Assembly: GCA_025351545.1 (NCBI GenBank)
Contig: JANXVQ010000339.1
Location: 1 to 8,757 of the forward strand
Direction of reading: 5' to 3'
Source of the DNA: Spirosoma sp.
GTDB taxonomy: Bacteria > Bacteroidota > Bacteroidia > Cytophagales > Spirosomataceae
Length of the DNA stretch: 8,757 nucleotides
Shown in pieces: positions 1 through 8,757 of the stretch; position 1 is the stretch's first letter; each line of letters opens with the position of its first letter. A program made the translations under genes and the position numbers. The notes beneath the pieces are model-generated. The model saw nothing but the letters and a program-made list of their open reading frames with translations, was not told the origin of the DNA and did no database searches.

Positions 1-180
1 TGCCTGTCCTACACCCACACCGGTTCGTGGAGCGAATTCGGTGAGGTGTATGACGCACTTTTTGGCCAACTCTATCGGGACGGCTATCAAAACGACGGCT
101 ACGTGCGTGAGGTCTATACTGTTATTGATTTTGAAAATCCGGCGCTTTGCGTTACCGAAATACAAATTGGACTTGCGTAA
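1..180 (+). CDS. GyrI-like / AraC-type effector-binding domain protein, C-terminal fragment
   Basis: Reading frame 1 is open from the first base to a TAA at 178-180 and gives the last 59 residues of a protein whose start lies outside the window. Three short segments fit the end of the GyrI-like small-molecule-binding fold: a THTGSW stretch near residue 5, matching the xHxGxY strand, a following amphipathic helix (EVYDALFGQLYRDG), and the closing pattern EVY...VTEIQI, matching the usual E-x-Y...TEI-x-I/V-P ending. Proteins with this domain are either AraC/MerR-type regulators with an N-terminal DNA-binding domain or stand-alone binding proteins. The DNA-binding part, if there is one, is not visible here, so regulator versus stand-alone protein cannot be decided. 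The domain call comes from motif memory on a short fragment. A strong terminator follows 27 bases after the stop codon. Confidence 0.7.
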   Translation, partial: CLSYTHTGSWSEFGEVYDALFGQLYRDGYQNDGYVREVYTVIDFENPALCVTEIQIGLA

Positions 181-206
181 ATCCGTACCGAATAGTTAAC
201 CACACC

Positions 207-247
207 GCAGCAAAGTTGGTAGAAATTCCAGCTTTGCTGCTTTTTTT
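207..247 (+). terminator. Rho-independent terminator after the GyrI-like gene
   Basis: A 13-bp stem pairs 207-219 with 228-240 (GCAGCAAAG outermost on the left, CTTTGCTGC on the right, with one G-T pair inside). The loop is 8 nt, and seven consecutive T follow at 241-247. This is a textbook intrinsic terminator. It separates the upstream gene from the oxidoreductase gene, which must therefore have its own promoter. Confidence 0.9.
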
Positions 248-308
248 ATAGACTCTGAAGCATAGTGCATTTTCCCATAGCTTTACTGGATTTTCTAAAC
301 GCCTACTC

Positions 309-1481
309 ATGAAAAAACAAGATCTCAATTCCCGGCGGACTTTTCTTCGTAATCTGGGTATGGGCGCATCGGCCCTATCATTACCTCTGGCGGGTTATGC
401 CGATAATCAATTCATCCAAAATGAATCCAGCGGGATTTATTCATTATTAACAGAAAATAAGAACCCGGCCCAACCGAATCGAAAATTGGGTATTGCGCTG
501 GTTGGCTTGGGCTATTACAGTACAAATTTATTAGCTCCAGCCCTGCAACAGACTCAAAACTGTCGATTAGCCGGGATTGTGACAGGTTCACCGGCCAAGG
601 CCGACGAATGGATGAAAAAGTACAATATCCCGAAGGGAAACGTCTATGACTACAAAACCTTCGATCGGATTATCGACAACAAGGATATTGATGTCGTTTA
701 TGTTGTGCTACCCAATTCTATGCATGAAGAATACGTTGTTCGGGCGGCTCAGGCGGGAAAACATGTCATTTGTGAGAAGCCAATGGCCATTACGCCAAAA
801 GCTTGTCAGAATATGATTGATGCCTGTGTTAAAGCCAATAAGCAGCTAGCCATTGGCTACCGGCTTCACTATGAGCCATTCACGAAGGAAGTCATGCGTC
901 TTGGTCAGGAGAAAGTTTTTGGAGCCGTTAAATTCGTTGAAAGCAGCGATGGATTCCGAATCGGCGACCCAACTCAATGGCGCATGAAAAAAGCGATGGC
1001 CGGTGGTGGGCCGCTCATGGATGTCGGTATTTACGCCGTACAGGGAGCGCGTTACGTAACGGGCGAGGAGCCAGTTTCTGTAACGGCACAGTTTTCGCCA
1101 AAAACTGAACCCGACAAATTCAAAGAAGTTGAAGAGACGATGTTCTGGCAATTCCAGTTCCCAAGCGGGGCCGTTTCCAACTCAACGACCAGTTACACAG
1201 CGGGTATTGAACGGCTTCGGGCTTCCTGCGAAAAAGGCTGGTTTGAATTATCGCCTGCTTTCGGCTATGGCCCACTCAAAGGAATGACGAGTAAAGGCCC
1301 TATTGACCAGCCGGTTGTAAACCATCAGGCCGCTCATATGGACGGTGTTTGCAAAGATTTATTAGATGGCAAAAAACTCCCCGACCACGTAACAGGTGCG
1401 GAGGGTTTACGCGATACTAAATTATTGCAAGCTATTTACCAAGCCGCAGAAACGGGCAGAAAAATAAACCTGAAGGCATAA
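309..1481 (+). CDS. Tat-exported Gfo/Idh/MocA oxidoreductase, glucose-fructose oxidoreductase-like
   Basis: This 390-residue protein begins with a twin-arginine signal (SRRTFLRNLG, with Arg9-Arg10, then a hydrophobic stretch to about residue 30), so it should be exported folded, with cofactor bound, to the periplasm. Mature domains: a Rossmann NAD(P) domain with VGLGYY at 65-70, the CEKPM motif at 155-159 with the likely catalytic Lys157 region, and a C-terminal alpha/beta domain with GGGPLMDVGIY at 232-242. Asp238 and Tyr242 sit where the family places catalytic residues. From there to the end it closely follows Zymomonas glucose-fructose oxidoreductase as I remember it (RYVTGEEP, SYTAG, LLQAIYQAAETGR), so a sugar substrate and tightly held NADP are likely. 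The exact substrate is unknown; Bacteroidota have many paralogues of this type. ATG at 309 places the Tat motif correctly. No clear Shine-Dalgarno is visible. TAGCTTTA at 278-285 is a 7-of-8 match to the Bacteroidota -7 box but has no -33 TTG, so the promoter is uncertain. Confidence 0.9.
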   Translation: MKKQDLNSRRTFLRNLGMGASALSLPLAGYADNQFIQNESSGIYSLLTENKNPAQPNRKLGIALVGLGYYSTNLLAPALQQTQNCRLAGIVTGSPAKADEWMKKYNIPKGNVYDYKTFDRIIDNKDIDVVYVVLPNSMHEEYVVRAAQAGKHVICEKPMAITPKACQNMIDACVKANKQLAIGYRLHYEPFTKEVMRLGQEKVFGAVKFVESSDGFRIGDPTQWRMKKAMAGGGPLMDVGIYAVQGARYVTGEEPVSVTAQFSPKTEPDKFKEVEETMFWQFQFPSGAVSNSTTSYTAGIERLRASCEKGWFELSPAFGYGPLKGMTSKGPIDQPVVNHQAAHMDGVCKDLLDGKKLPDHVTGAEGLRDTKLLQAIYQAAETGRKINLKA

Positions 1482-1504
1482 AAACCAGACATTAGTATAC
1501 GACG

Positions 1505-1549
1505 AAACCCCGTAAGAGAAGACATTCATGTCTGTTCTTACGGGGTTTT
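1505..1549. terminator. Bidirectional terminator between convergent genes
   Basis: A perfect 13-bp stem pairs 1505-1517 (AAACCCCGTAAGA) with 1536-1548. Inside its 18-nt loop is a second 5-bp hairpin, AGACA at 1520-1524 with TGTCT at 1529-1533. The plus side ends in TTTTA and the minus side in TTTCG, so it can stop the oxidoreductase transcript and the opposing ABC transcript. The T-tracts are short, so efficiency may differ by direction. Confidence 0.8.
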
Positions 1550-1583
1550 AGATGAGCCTTAGACGCTATTTCCACATACGGCC

Positions 1584-2309
1584 TTAGCCTATTGATTGTT
1601 GCATAAGCGTTTGAGCTTTGCGAATAGTCGCATTAGCGCGATCAGTCTCAACTAAGCCATCTCGAAGGCGAACAATGCGATGAGCGTATTCGGCGATGTC
1701 TTCTTCATGAGTGACCATGATAACCGTGTTTCCTTTGCTATGAATCTGGTCGAAGAGATCCATGATTTCGTAAGACGTTTTTGAATCAAGATTACCTGTG
1801 GGCTCATCGGCAAGCAGAATGCTGGGGTCATTGACTAACGCTCGCGCTACAGCCACGCGCTGCCGCTGACCACCCGAAAGTTCGTTGGGACGGTGACCGG
1901 CCCGATTTTCCAGACCAACGTTTTTCAGTGCCATCATCGCTTTTTCGGTGCGATCGGCCTTGTTATAACCGGCGTAGATCAGCGGCAGAGCCACGTTTTC
2001 GAGCGACGTTTGGCGCGGCAACAGGTTAAACGTCTGGAACACAAACCCAATTTCCTTGTTACGAACCTCGGCTAATTCGTTTTCACCCATGCCACTAACA
2101 TCCTGACTATTCAAAATATACTGCCCCGATGTTGGCGTATCCAGGCAACCGATTACGTTCATCAGTGTGGACTTACCCGATCCCGACGGCCCCATAAACG
2201 CAACATATTCTCCCTTCTGAATGCTAATCGTAATGGATTTAAGCGCTTCGACTACCTCGGTGCCCATTACGTAGCGTTTGGCAATATTGCGCGTTTCAAT
2301 AATATTCAT
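1584..2309 (-). CDS. ABC transporter ATP-binding protein, LolD/MacB/FtsE type
   Basis: This 241-residue protein is a single cytoplasmic nucleotide-binding domain with every motif intact: Walker [10 protein letters not shown] at 40-48, Q-loop FQTFNLLP with Gln92, signature LSGGQ at 144-148, Walker B ILLADEP at 164-170, D-loop GNLD at 172-175, and switch His201. The phrases GCLDTPTSG and [17 protein letters not shown] are typical of the LolD/MacB/FtsE group, which usually powers FtsX-fold permeases that act on periplasmic substrates. No such permease lies next to it. The partner may be encoded elsewhere, or it may be the large membrane protein immediately upstream. I chose ATG at 2309; the frame extends to a TTG at 2369, but those 20 residues do not resemble the family's N-terminus. 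The 67-bp gap after the upstream gene holds a small hairpin (2322-2326 with 2331-2335) that covers an AGGA, too far from the ATG to be a standard ribosome site. It is probably the last gene of the minus-strand unit. Confidence 0.93.
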   Translation of the reverse strand: MNIIETRNIAKRYVMGTEVVEALKSITISIQKGEYVAFMGPSGSGKSTLMNVIGCLDTPTSGQYILNSQDVSGMGENELAEVRNKEIGFVFQTFNLLPRQTSLENVALPLIYAGYNKADRTEKAMMALKNVGLENRAGHRPNELSGGQRQRVAVARALVNDPSILLADEPTGNLDSKTSYEIMDLFDQIHSKGNTVIMVTHEEDIAEYAHRIVRLRDGLVETDRANATIRKAQTLMQQSIG

Positions 2310-2376
2310 AAGTCTGTCGATACAGGGTTTCCTGTGCACCTGGCCGCTGATGCGGGTGTCAATTAACAAAGCTACT

Positions 2377-5300
2377 TTATTGCAGAAATTTCTCCTTGCT
2401 CTTTTCGATTGACGTTAGTTTTTCCTGATAAGTCACTAAAAACGCCTGATAATCGGCGGGAGAAGCCGTGCCCTGAAGTTTAGCCAACCCACTTTCGGCG
2501 TAATCGGGCAGGCTCAAATCCAGACAAAAAACAATGTAGAGTTTAAGCAATCCTGCATTGTCTTCATTGAACGGTAAGGCCGTCAGAACAAGGTCGTAAG
2601 CCGTTTTTGTTTGCTTTTTCTGTTGGTCAGACTGCGCAGCGGCTGTAACGAGATGCGCATTTAGCGGGGCCAGTTTCAGCGCTTGTCGATAGATTTGTTG
2701 TGCCTGACCAATTCGATGGGTACGCTCGTAAGTCTGGCCCAGCCAATAATCTCGTTCGGCCTGATGTTGAGGCAGAATAAATTCCTTAGCCATCGTTTCG
2801 GCTGACCCAACACTGCGCCTAAAGGCCGACAAGCGAATGGCCGCCACGTTTCGCAAGGAAGTTGCTACCGGACTGACCTGCTTTGAATTTGGTAAGCCCG
2901 ACAGTACTAGCTGTGCATTGCGCCACTGCAACTGTTCAAGATAATCGTTTACCAGAGCAACCCCCGATACCGTTTTCAGGCTCGGTTCCCGAATCGTTTC
3001 CCAATAAGCACCCCGGTTACTATCGTCGGTTCGATAGGTGACGTAAAACGCCTTTTCCAAATCTGTTAGCGGTTTACGTTCCTGATAAAGTACCTGTTTT
3101 AAAGCCGCTACCGACGGATCATTTTTAGCCGCGGCCTCCCAGAGAGACTGTGCCAACACCGGATCATTAGCCTTCGTTAGAGCCACGGCCCGGTAATAGA
3201 TCGACGTTGTGTCTGTATTATACCCAAATTGTTCGGCGGCCCGACGGTATAAACCCTGTTCTAACAGCCATAACCCCGTGATGGATCTATAGACCGCACC
3301 GTTCTGCTGATCGCCCTCCGCCAGTTGACTAATCAGACCAAAGGCGGTTGCATGGTTATGACGATTGTATTCGGCAACGGCGCGGGCAAGTAGCAAATCG
3401 TCCGTAAAATCCTGGTTGGCAGGATCACCCGACATACGCTGAAGATTATTGGTCAATACACTATCGACTTGCGGCTTCACCAGAGTATAATTGTACAAAC
3501 TGGCAAAACGCCCAACGCTCAGCCCTTCATCAGCAGATTTATTTTCCAGCCAGGCTGGTTTATCAGGCTGTATCGTATCCATTTTTGTTATCAATCTAAT
3601 AGCGAGTGCATTGGCCTGATAAGACTCGTATTTTATGTCTGCTTTTGTTTGTCCTAAGCTCGAATCGGCAGTTAGAATTTTCGGGTTACGGGCGTAAAAA
3701 GCAAGTAAATTTGATTCAGGGACTTCATCCCGATCGGCATAACCTGTGGCAGACTTAAAGTAGTAATAAGCCGAATCAGCCACACTTGTCCGGGCGTAGA
3801 GATACCCAAGATTGTTCTGCAATTCCCCGCTTTTGGGGAACGCCCGGATGCCCCGCTGTAGCGCTTTTACGGCTTCAAAAAACAAATTCGTTTGCAAATA
3901 CGTCTGACTCAAACCTGCATAATCCTGCGGATTGGGTTGCTTCAGGAGGGCTTGTTGAAAATAGAAAGCAGCCGCCGTTTGATTGTTTTGTGATAATGCC
4001 AACGATGCCAGCGCATAATTGGATTTATGATTCTGAAATTCCTGCTCCAGTGCGAGTTGATAAAATGCATTGGCCGATGCCGGTTCGTTGCTGGCAGTGT
4101 ACACGTCACCCAATCCGTTGAAATAACCCGCTACGCCCTGCCGGAATGTAATCAGTCCACCCGACGCTAATAAAACGGCCACGCCAACAACGCCAACCAC
4201 CCGAAATAGACTTAATTCAAGCCGTTTGGGTTTGTAGAGAATCCGATAAACAGGCAGATTTTGCAGATAAATTGGCCAGAAATTTATCAGTACGTAAGCC
4301 ACAAAGACGACACCCATCGCCAGATGCGTGTACACAATTACGTCCTCAAACATCTCCACCAACGGGTCGTTGGCAGTGGCGAACGCATACGTAATTGTAA
4401 GCGTAGCGAGCAGCGCCAGCCCTGCGTATAGATAAGCACCCGCGTCGGGAAACGAGAAAAAATCCTGCTGTTGAACCAGCCGACGAAACCCCCAAACGCC
4501 CAATATGACCGAAATCAGGTAGAGAATAAATGGGCTAATAGCCAGCACATCCCAGTCAATAGATTTGGTATTTTTAAGCCAGATGAGCGTCAGGTTAACT
4601 AAATAGAGAAAGCTGACAAACAGAAAATTATTGACACCTAATGTTCGTCGCTGGTTTACCAGCGAATTTGTCTCTTCTCCCCTTCCGACCGAAGTAAGCC
4701 AGACTAACGCGGCAATAATTTCGGTAGCAATGAAGAAAATAAACCCAATACTAAATACCAGCAGTACCGGCATTCCGTAATTCACAATCACCAACGCAGG
4801 AAATTTAACGGGCGATAAAATACTCAGACCAATGGTAATAAGAGCCATCAAAAGAGCGAAGACTCCAAGCCGAATATCGATAGTATAGTCTGGGCGGAAG
4901 GCATGAAAATAGTAGCTGACCGACCCGAACAGAAAGGCTAATAGCAGAAATAGATAGTTGCTGCCCAAGCCCGGCACTTCGAGCATTTCCCATCGAAAAA
5001 AGGCCAGACCGGGAATCAGAAAAGCCATACTCACTAAATACCGGATTCGGTCGAAGCGAGTGATGGCGCTTATCAAGAGAACAAATGCCAGACAAATACC
5101 CATCAGAAAAGCCGTGGCTACATCTGGGCGAACCTGCATAGCACCCGCCACAAATTGCTCCGAAACGGCGTATGCTTTACCATTCACGGCATAGTCGAGC
5201 AGGCCGTCGGAGAAGGTATGAAAAGTTACAGGTAGCTCATTAAGTTCGCTTAATACGTTCCAACGAACAATATTACCCAAACCTCGTGCCCAGGCAACAG

Positions 5301-5397
5301 CAAGCAGAACAATACTGATAATGAAGGCAATGGAACTAAACAGGTATGCGAGTCGGTAAGTCCGGCCCCAATTTTTCCAGAAAAATAAAGATGACAT
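2377..5397 (-). CDS. Large polytopic membrane protein with C-terminal TPR repeats
   Basis: I do not recognise a named family for this 1006-residue protein. The N-terminal 416 residues hold about 11 hydrophobic helices, near 15-38, 93-113, 118-134, 147-165, 176-194, 209-233, 256-274, 283-303, 319-340, 351-374 and 397-416. Arg/Lys-rich loops (8-15, 114-119, 237-251, 304-308, 384-393) alternate with neutral or acidic ones (41-90, 341-351), which predicts N-terminus in and C-terminus out. Residues 425 to about 940 are helical repeats, several matching the TPR pattern, for example 459-488, 491-522, 524-552, 732-761 and 880-912 (a clear A..LG..Y..Q A...Y..AL.L.P unit). The tail would thus sit in the periplasm as a binding scaffold. 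Glu226 inside helix 6 and His357 at helix 10 are polar residues within membrane segments. The start ATG at 5397 has no clear ribosome site. The gene lies 92 bp after malQ and 67 bp before the ABC ATPase, in the same direction. Function unknown; assembly, secretion or transport with the ATPase is an inference. Confidence 0.85.
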   Translation of the reverse strand: MSSLFFWKNWGRTYRLAYLFSSIAFIISIVLLAVAWARGLGNIVRWNVLSELNELPVTFHTFSDGLLDYAVNGKAYAVSEQFVAGAMQVRPDVATAFLMGICLAFVLLISAITRFDRIRYLVSMAFLIPGLAFFRWEMLEVPGLGSNYLFLLLAFLFGSVSYYFHAFRPDYTIDIRLGVFALLMALITIGLSILSPVKFPALVIVNYGMPVLLVFSIGFIFFIATEIIAALVWLTSVGRGEETNSLVNQRRTLGVNNFLFVSFLYLVNLTLIWLKNTKSIDWDVLAISPFILYLISVILGVWGFRRLVQQQDFFSFPDAGAYLYAGLALLATLTITYAFATANDPLVEMFEDVIVYTHLAMGVVFVAYVLINFWPIYLQNLPVYRILYKPKRLELSLFRVVGVVGVAVLLASGGLITFRQGVAGYFNGLGDVYTASNEPASANAFYQLALEQEFQNHKSNYALASLALSQNNQTAAAFYFQQALLKQPNPQDYAGLSQTYLQTNLFFEAVKALQRGIRAFPKSGELQNNLGYLYARTSVADSAYYYFKSATGYADRDEVPESNLLAFYARNPKILTADSSLGQTKADIKYESYQANALAIRLITKMDTIQPDKPAWLENKSADEGLSVGRFASLYNYTLVKPQVDSVLTNNLQRMSGDPANQDFTDDLLLARAVAEYNRHNHATAFGLISQLAEGDQQNGAVYRSITGLWLLEQGLYRRAAEQFGYNTDTTSIYYRAVALTKANDPVLAQSLWEAAAKNDPSVAALKQVLYQERKPLTDLEKAFYVTYRTDDSNRGAYWETIREPSLKTVSGVALVNDYLEQLQWRNAQLVLSGLPNSKQVSPVATSLRNVAAIRLSAFRRSVGSAETMAKEFILPQHQAERDYWLGQTYERTHRIGQAQQIYRQALKLAPLNAHLVTAAAQSDQQKKQTKTAYDLVLTALPFNEDNAGLLKLYIVFCLDLSLPDYAESGLAKLQGTASPADYQAFLVTYQEKLTSIEKSKEKFLQ

Positions 5398-5489
5398 GAA
5401 AATGAAACGCTCTCGACACCGGGTTAGTGCCTGTCGGCAAATTGTACAGGTTTTAAACCCGCACCGAAAGTTCAGCTATACGATTTAAC

Positions 5490-7073
5490 TTACCCTCTAC
5501 CCGTCATCCGCGTCAGCTTCAATAATTTCTCGGCTACGTCATCCGTTAACTGCCCCGGCAACAATCGCCATTGCCAGCTTCGACCACCCAAACCGGGCGT
5601 GTTCATGCGACTTGTTTCGTCAAGATTTAGCACATCCTGAACGGGTATAATAGCCAAACGAGCCACCGATTGCATAGTCAGACGGCATATTTGGTCCACC
5701 ACATTTTCTTCTGTGATCTCAATACCAAGGTAATCATTCATCCGCTGGCGATGCACCGCGTCGGACTCACGAAACCAACCCAGAGTTGTGTTATTGTCGT
5801 GCGTGCCGGAGTAGACCACAAAATTTTCGGCGTGATTATGTACGGCATAGGCCGATGTTGGCAAGTCCTGGCCAAACCCAAACTGGATAACCCGCATACC
5901 CGGAATAGCGTAATGTTGCAGATAAGCTTGTATATCAGCCGCTTTGGCACCCAGGTCTTCAGCAATAATAGGAAGTTGCACAAACTGCCGATGCATAGCA
6001 TGCATGAAAGCTTCAATTGGTGCTTTTACCCATTCGCCAACTTTAGCCGTTGGCTCGCTGGCAGGAATTTCCCAGTACACAGCAAAGCCTAAAAAATGGT
6101 CTAGCCGGGTGAGGCTATACAGCGACATCTGATGACGTAATCGGCGCATCCACCACGCAAAGCCGGTGCGTTCATGTTCAGCCCAGTCGTAAATTGGATT
6201 CCCCCAACGCTGTCCATACTCACTAAAATAATCGGGGGGGGCACCGGCTACGAATAGCGGCTGAAAATTAGCATCGAGTTTAAACAAGGTCGGGTTTGCC
6301 CACACATCGGCACTATTCAGCTGAACATAAATCGGAATATCGCCCATCAGGTGAATCTTCTTGCCGTAACAATAGGCCGTCAACTCATTCCATTGCTGCA
6401 TAAAAAAATATTGCAGCACTTTTTGTACCTCAATCTGATCGCGAAGTAATTCTGTCTGATGAGCCAGCGCAACCGGGTCTCGCTGAACTATTTCAACAGG
6501 CCAGCGGAGCCAGAATGGTTCGCCGGTCGATTCCTGCAAGGCCGTAAAGAGCGCGTAATCGTTGAGCCAGTCAGCTTGCCAGGTACAAAAGCGATCATAG
6601 TCGCCACGTTGAGCGGGTGTTGCATTACTCAGAAAGTTTTCGGCAGCTTGCTGCAACAGCGGGCGTTTTTTTATCCAGGCGGCATGCAGCGTAGACGGAG
6701 TCAAAACGAGCGGCCCGGCCAGCACTGCCGATACCGTATCGCCTGAGATACTGGGTGCTTCGGTTACTGTTACGTCATGAATAGGCTGTTCGTTAAACAC
6801 GGACAAATTAGTATGATTCAGCAATTGATTATCGGCCAGCTTTTCCAGGCTGATCATTAATAGGTTACCGGCAAAAGCTGATGGACTACTATATGGAGAG
6901 AAACCGGCACCGGGATCAACGGGGGTTAATGGTAGAATTTGCCAGTATGTTTGCCCGGCAGAGGCCAGAAAATCGGCAAAATGGTAAGCTTCGGGGCCTA
7001 AATCGCCAACGCCATGCGCTGATGGAAGTGAGGTGATATGGAGCAGTAGGCCACTTGAACGTTGTTGCAGCAT
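5490..7073 (-). CDS. malQ: 4-alpha-glucanotransferase (amylomaltase, GH77)
   Basis: This cytoplasmic enzyme moves alpha-1,4-glucan segments between maltodextrins, releasing glucose, in maltose/starch or glycogen metabolism. The 527-residue protein (about 500 in Thermus) has the GH77 hallmarks in order: SGLLLHITSLPS at 7-18, SPYSSPSAFAGN at 59-70, MGDIPIYVQLNSADVWANP at 243-261, GAPPDYFSEYGQRWGNP at 277-293, TRLDHF with nucleophile Asp325, IIAEDLG with acid/base Glu372, and SGTHDNNTTLGWF with Asp426. The C-terminus (VARLAIIPVQDVL, RMNTPG, WQWRLLPGQL) also fits. One oddity is HFLGF at 326-330, where the family usually has HFRGF. The extra length lies mainly around residues 95-128. ATG at 7073 is the best start, since the family motif begins a few residues later; an in-frame GTG at 7136 would add 21 unlike residues. 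It is probably the first gene of the minus-strand unit, with a possible promoter at 7242-7249. Confidence 0.96.
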   Translation of the reverse strand: MLQQRSSGLLLHITSLPSAHGVGDLGPEAYHFADFLASAGQTYWQILPLTPVDPGAGFSPYSSPSAFAGNLLMISLEKLADNQLLNHTNLSVFNEQPIHDVTVTEAPSISGDTVSAVLAGPLVLTPSTLHAAWIKKRPLLQQAAENFLSNATPAQRGDYDRFCTWQADWLNDYALFTALQESTGEPFWLRWPVEIVQRDPVALAHQTELLRDQIEVQKVLQYFFMQQWNELTAYCYGKKIHLMGDIPIYVQLNSADVWANPTLFKLDANFQPLFVAGAPPDYFSEYGQRWGNPIYDWAEHERTGFAWWMRRLRHQMSLYSLTRLDHFLGFAVYWEIPASEPTAKVGEWVKAPIEAFMHAMHRQFVQLPIIAEDLGAKAADIQAYLQHYAIPGMRVIQFGFGQDLPTSAYAVHNHAENFVVYSGTHDNNTTLGWFRESDAVHRQRMNDYLGIEITEENVVDQICRLTMQSVARLAIIPVQDVLNLDETSRMNTPGLGGRSWQWRLLPGQLTDDVAEKLLKLTRMTGRG

Positions 7074-7155
7074 GAAAACAGAATTCGTGAGTCTATCCTC
7101 GTCAGGCACTAATTGATCACGGCCACAGCGCCACACGATAAAGAACGGCTGTTGA

Positions 7156-7207
7156 CTGGCGGCTTACAACGGGCAACTAACTTTTGTACAAATCCGCCAG
7201 AAGCCGC
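7156..7207 (-). promoter_or_regulatory. Overlapping inverted repeats, possible malQ leader switch or operator
   Basis: CTGGCGG at 7156-7162 is the perfect inverse of CCGCCAG at 7194-7200, and GCGGCTT at 7159-7165 is the perfect inverse of AAGCCGC at 7201-7207. The two pairings share bases 7159-7162, so in RNA only one could form at a time. The 10-bp palindrome TTTGTACAAA sits inside at 7183-7192. If malQ is transcribed from near 7242, these lie in its leader and could act as alternative hairpins. As DNA they could be a regulator site. The repeats are visible in the sequence; the role is inference. Confidence 0.35.
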
Positions 7208-7241
7208 TTTTGTTTGCTTTCTGACGTAAAAACCTTAGTGC

Positions 7242-7249
7242 CAAACCTA
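7242..7249 (-). promoter_or_regulatory. Possible malQ -7 promoter element
   Basis: On the minus strand this reads TAGGTTTG, a full match to the Bacteroidota -7 box TAnnTTTG. No TTG is present 17-23 nt upstream of it, so the -33 half is missing. It would give malQ a leader of roughly 160 nt. It is the only exact -7 match I found between malQ and atpD on this strand. Confidence 0.3.
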
Positions 7250-7288
7250 TTCCTGTTGGAATCAGCAGGAAAATGACTAGACTGTTCC

Positions 7289-7319
7289 TTGACCTTACGC
7301 GGTTTTTCGCCTACTTTTG
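7289..7319 (+). promoter_or_regulatory. atpD promoter, Bacteroidota type
   Basis: TTG at 7289-7291 (within TTGACC) and TACTTTTG at 7312-7319 match both halves of the Bacteroidota sigma consensus TTG-N17-23-TAnnTTTG, with a 20-nt spacer. Transcription would start near 7326, leaving a short leader of about 42 nt before the atpD ATG at 7368. The leader has no Shine-Dalgarno and is A-rich just before the start, as is common in this phylum. Confidence 0.75.
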
Positions 7320-7355
7320 CAGTCCCAAACAATGGGCAACAGTTCAATAAAGTAA

Positions 7356-8757
<1,402 letters not shown>

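Noticed and set aside
846..1151. Minus-strand open frame of 101 codons
   Set aside because: It is antisense to conserved core motifs of the oxidoreductase gene and its translation looks like no protein.
2310..2369. Twenty-residue N-terminal extension of the ABC ATPase from a TTG
   Set aside because: The ATG at 2309 begins exactly where the family N-terminus ([13 protein letters not shown]) starts, and the extension is not family-like.
3786..4121. Plus-strand open frame of 111 codons
   Set aside because: It lies antisense to the TPR region of the large membrane protein, with Cys/Pro-rich translation and no motifs.
5398..5489. Possible internal promoter or terminator between malQ and the TPR gene
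   Set aside because: Only TACAATTTG (one base too long for TAnnTTTG) and a 4-bp hairpin were found, neither good enough to call.
7074..7136. N-terminal extension of MalQ from a GTG at 7136
   Set aside because: The GH77 N-terminal motif starts right after the ATG at 7073, and the added 21 residues are not family-like.

Overview
The window looks like chromosomal DNA of a Bacteroidota bacterium, most likely a Spirosoma-like member of the Cytophagales. This rests on three things. First, the sequence upstream of atpD matches the Bacteroidota promoter form (TTG, about 20 nt, TAnnTTTG). Second, starts generally lack a well-placed Shine-Dalgarno, and atpD starts its own unit away from the other ATP synthase genes. 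Third, there is a Tat-exported GFOR-type Gfo/Idh/MocA oxidoreductase and a large membrane-TPR protein. The genus is an inference from style, not from a database match.

Layout, left to right. The end of a GyrI-like (AraC-type effector-binding) protein occupies 1-180 (+) and is followed by a strong intrinsic terminator. A Tat-exported oxidoreductase resembling glucose-fructose oxidoreductase lies at 309-1481 (+). A bidirectional terminator separates it from a convergent three-gene block on the minus strand. Read in the direction of transcription, that block is malQ (7073-5490, 4-alpha-glucanotransferase), a 1006-residue 11-helix membrane protein with a long TPR tail (5397-2377), and a LolD/MacB-type ABC ATPase (2309-1584). 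A 294-bp divergent intergenic region then leads into atpD (7368 to the window end, +), the F1 beta subunit, which is cut about 40 codons before its expected end.

How the genes may work together. MalQ remodels maltodextrins in the cytoplasm. The oxidoreductase probably acts on sugars in the periplasm. The TPR membrane protein and the ABC ATPase are adjacent and co-directional, and no FtsX/MacB-type permease is visible beside the ATPase, so they are candidates for working together at the inner membrane. Charge distribution predicts that the TPR tail is periplasmic. The atpD gene is housekeeping and has its own promoter.

Most of the window is ordinary. The points most worth a second look are the TPR-membrane protein/ABC ATPase pair and the malQ-atpD intergenic region, which carries overlapping inverted repeats that would lie in a malQ leader.
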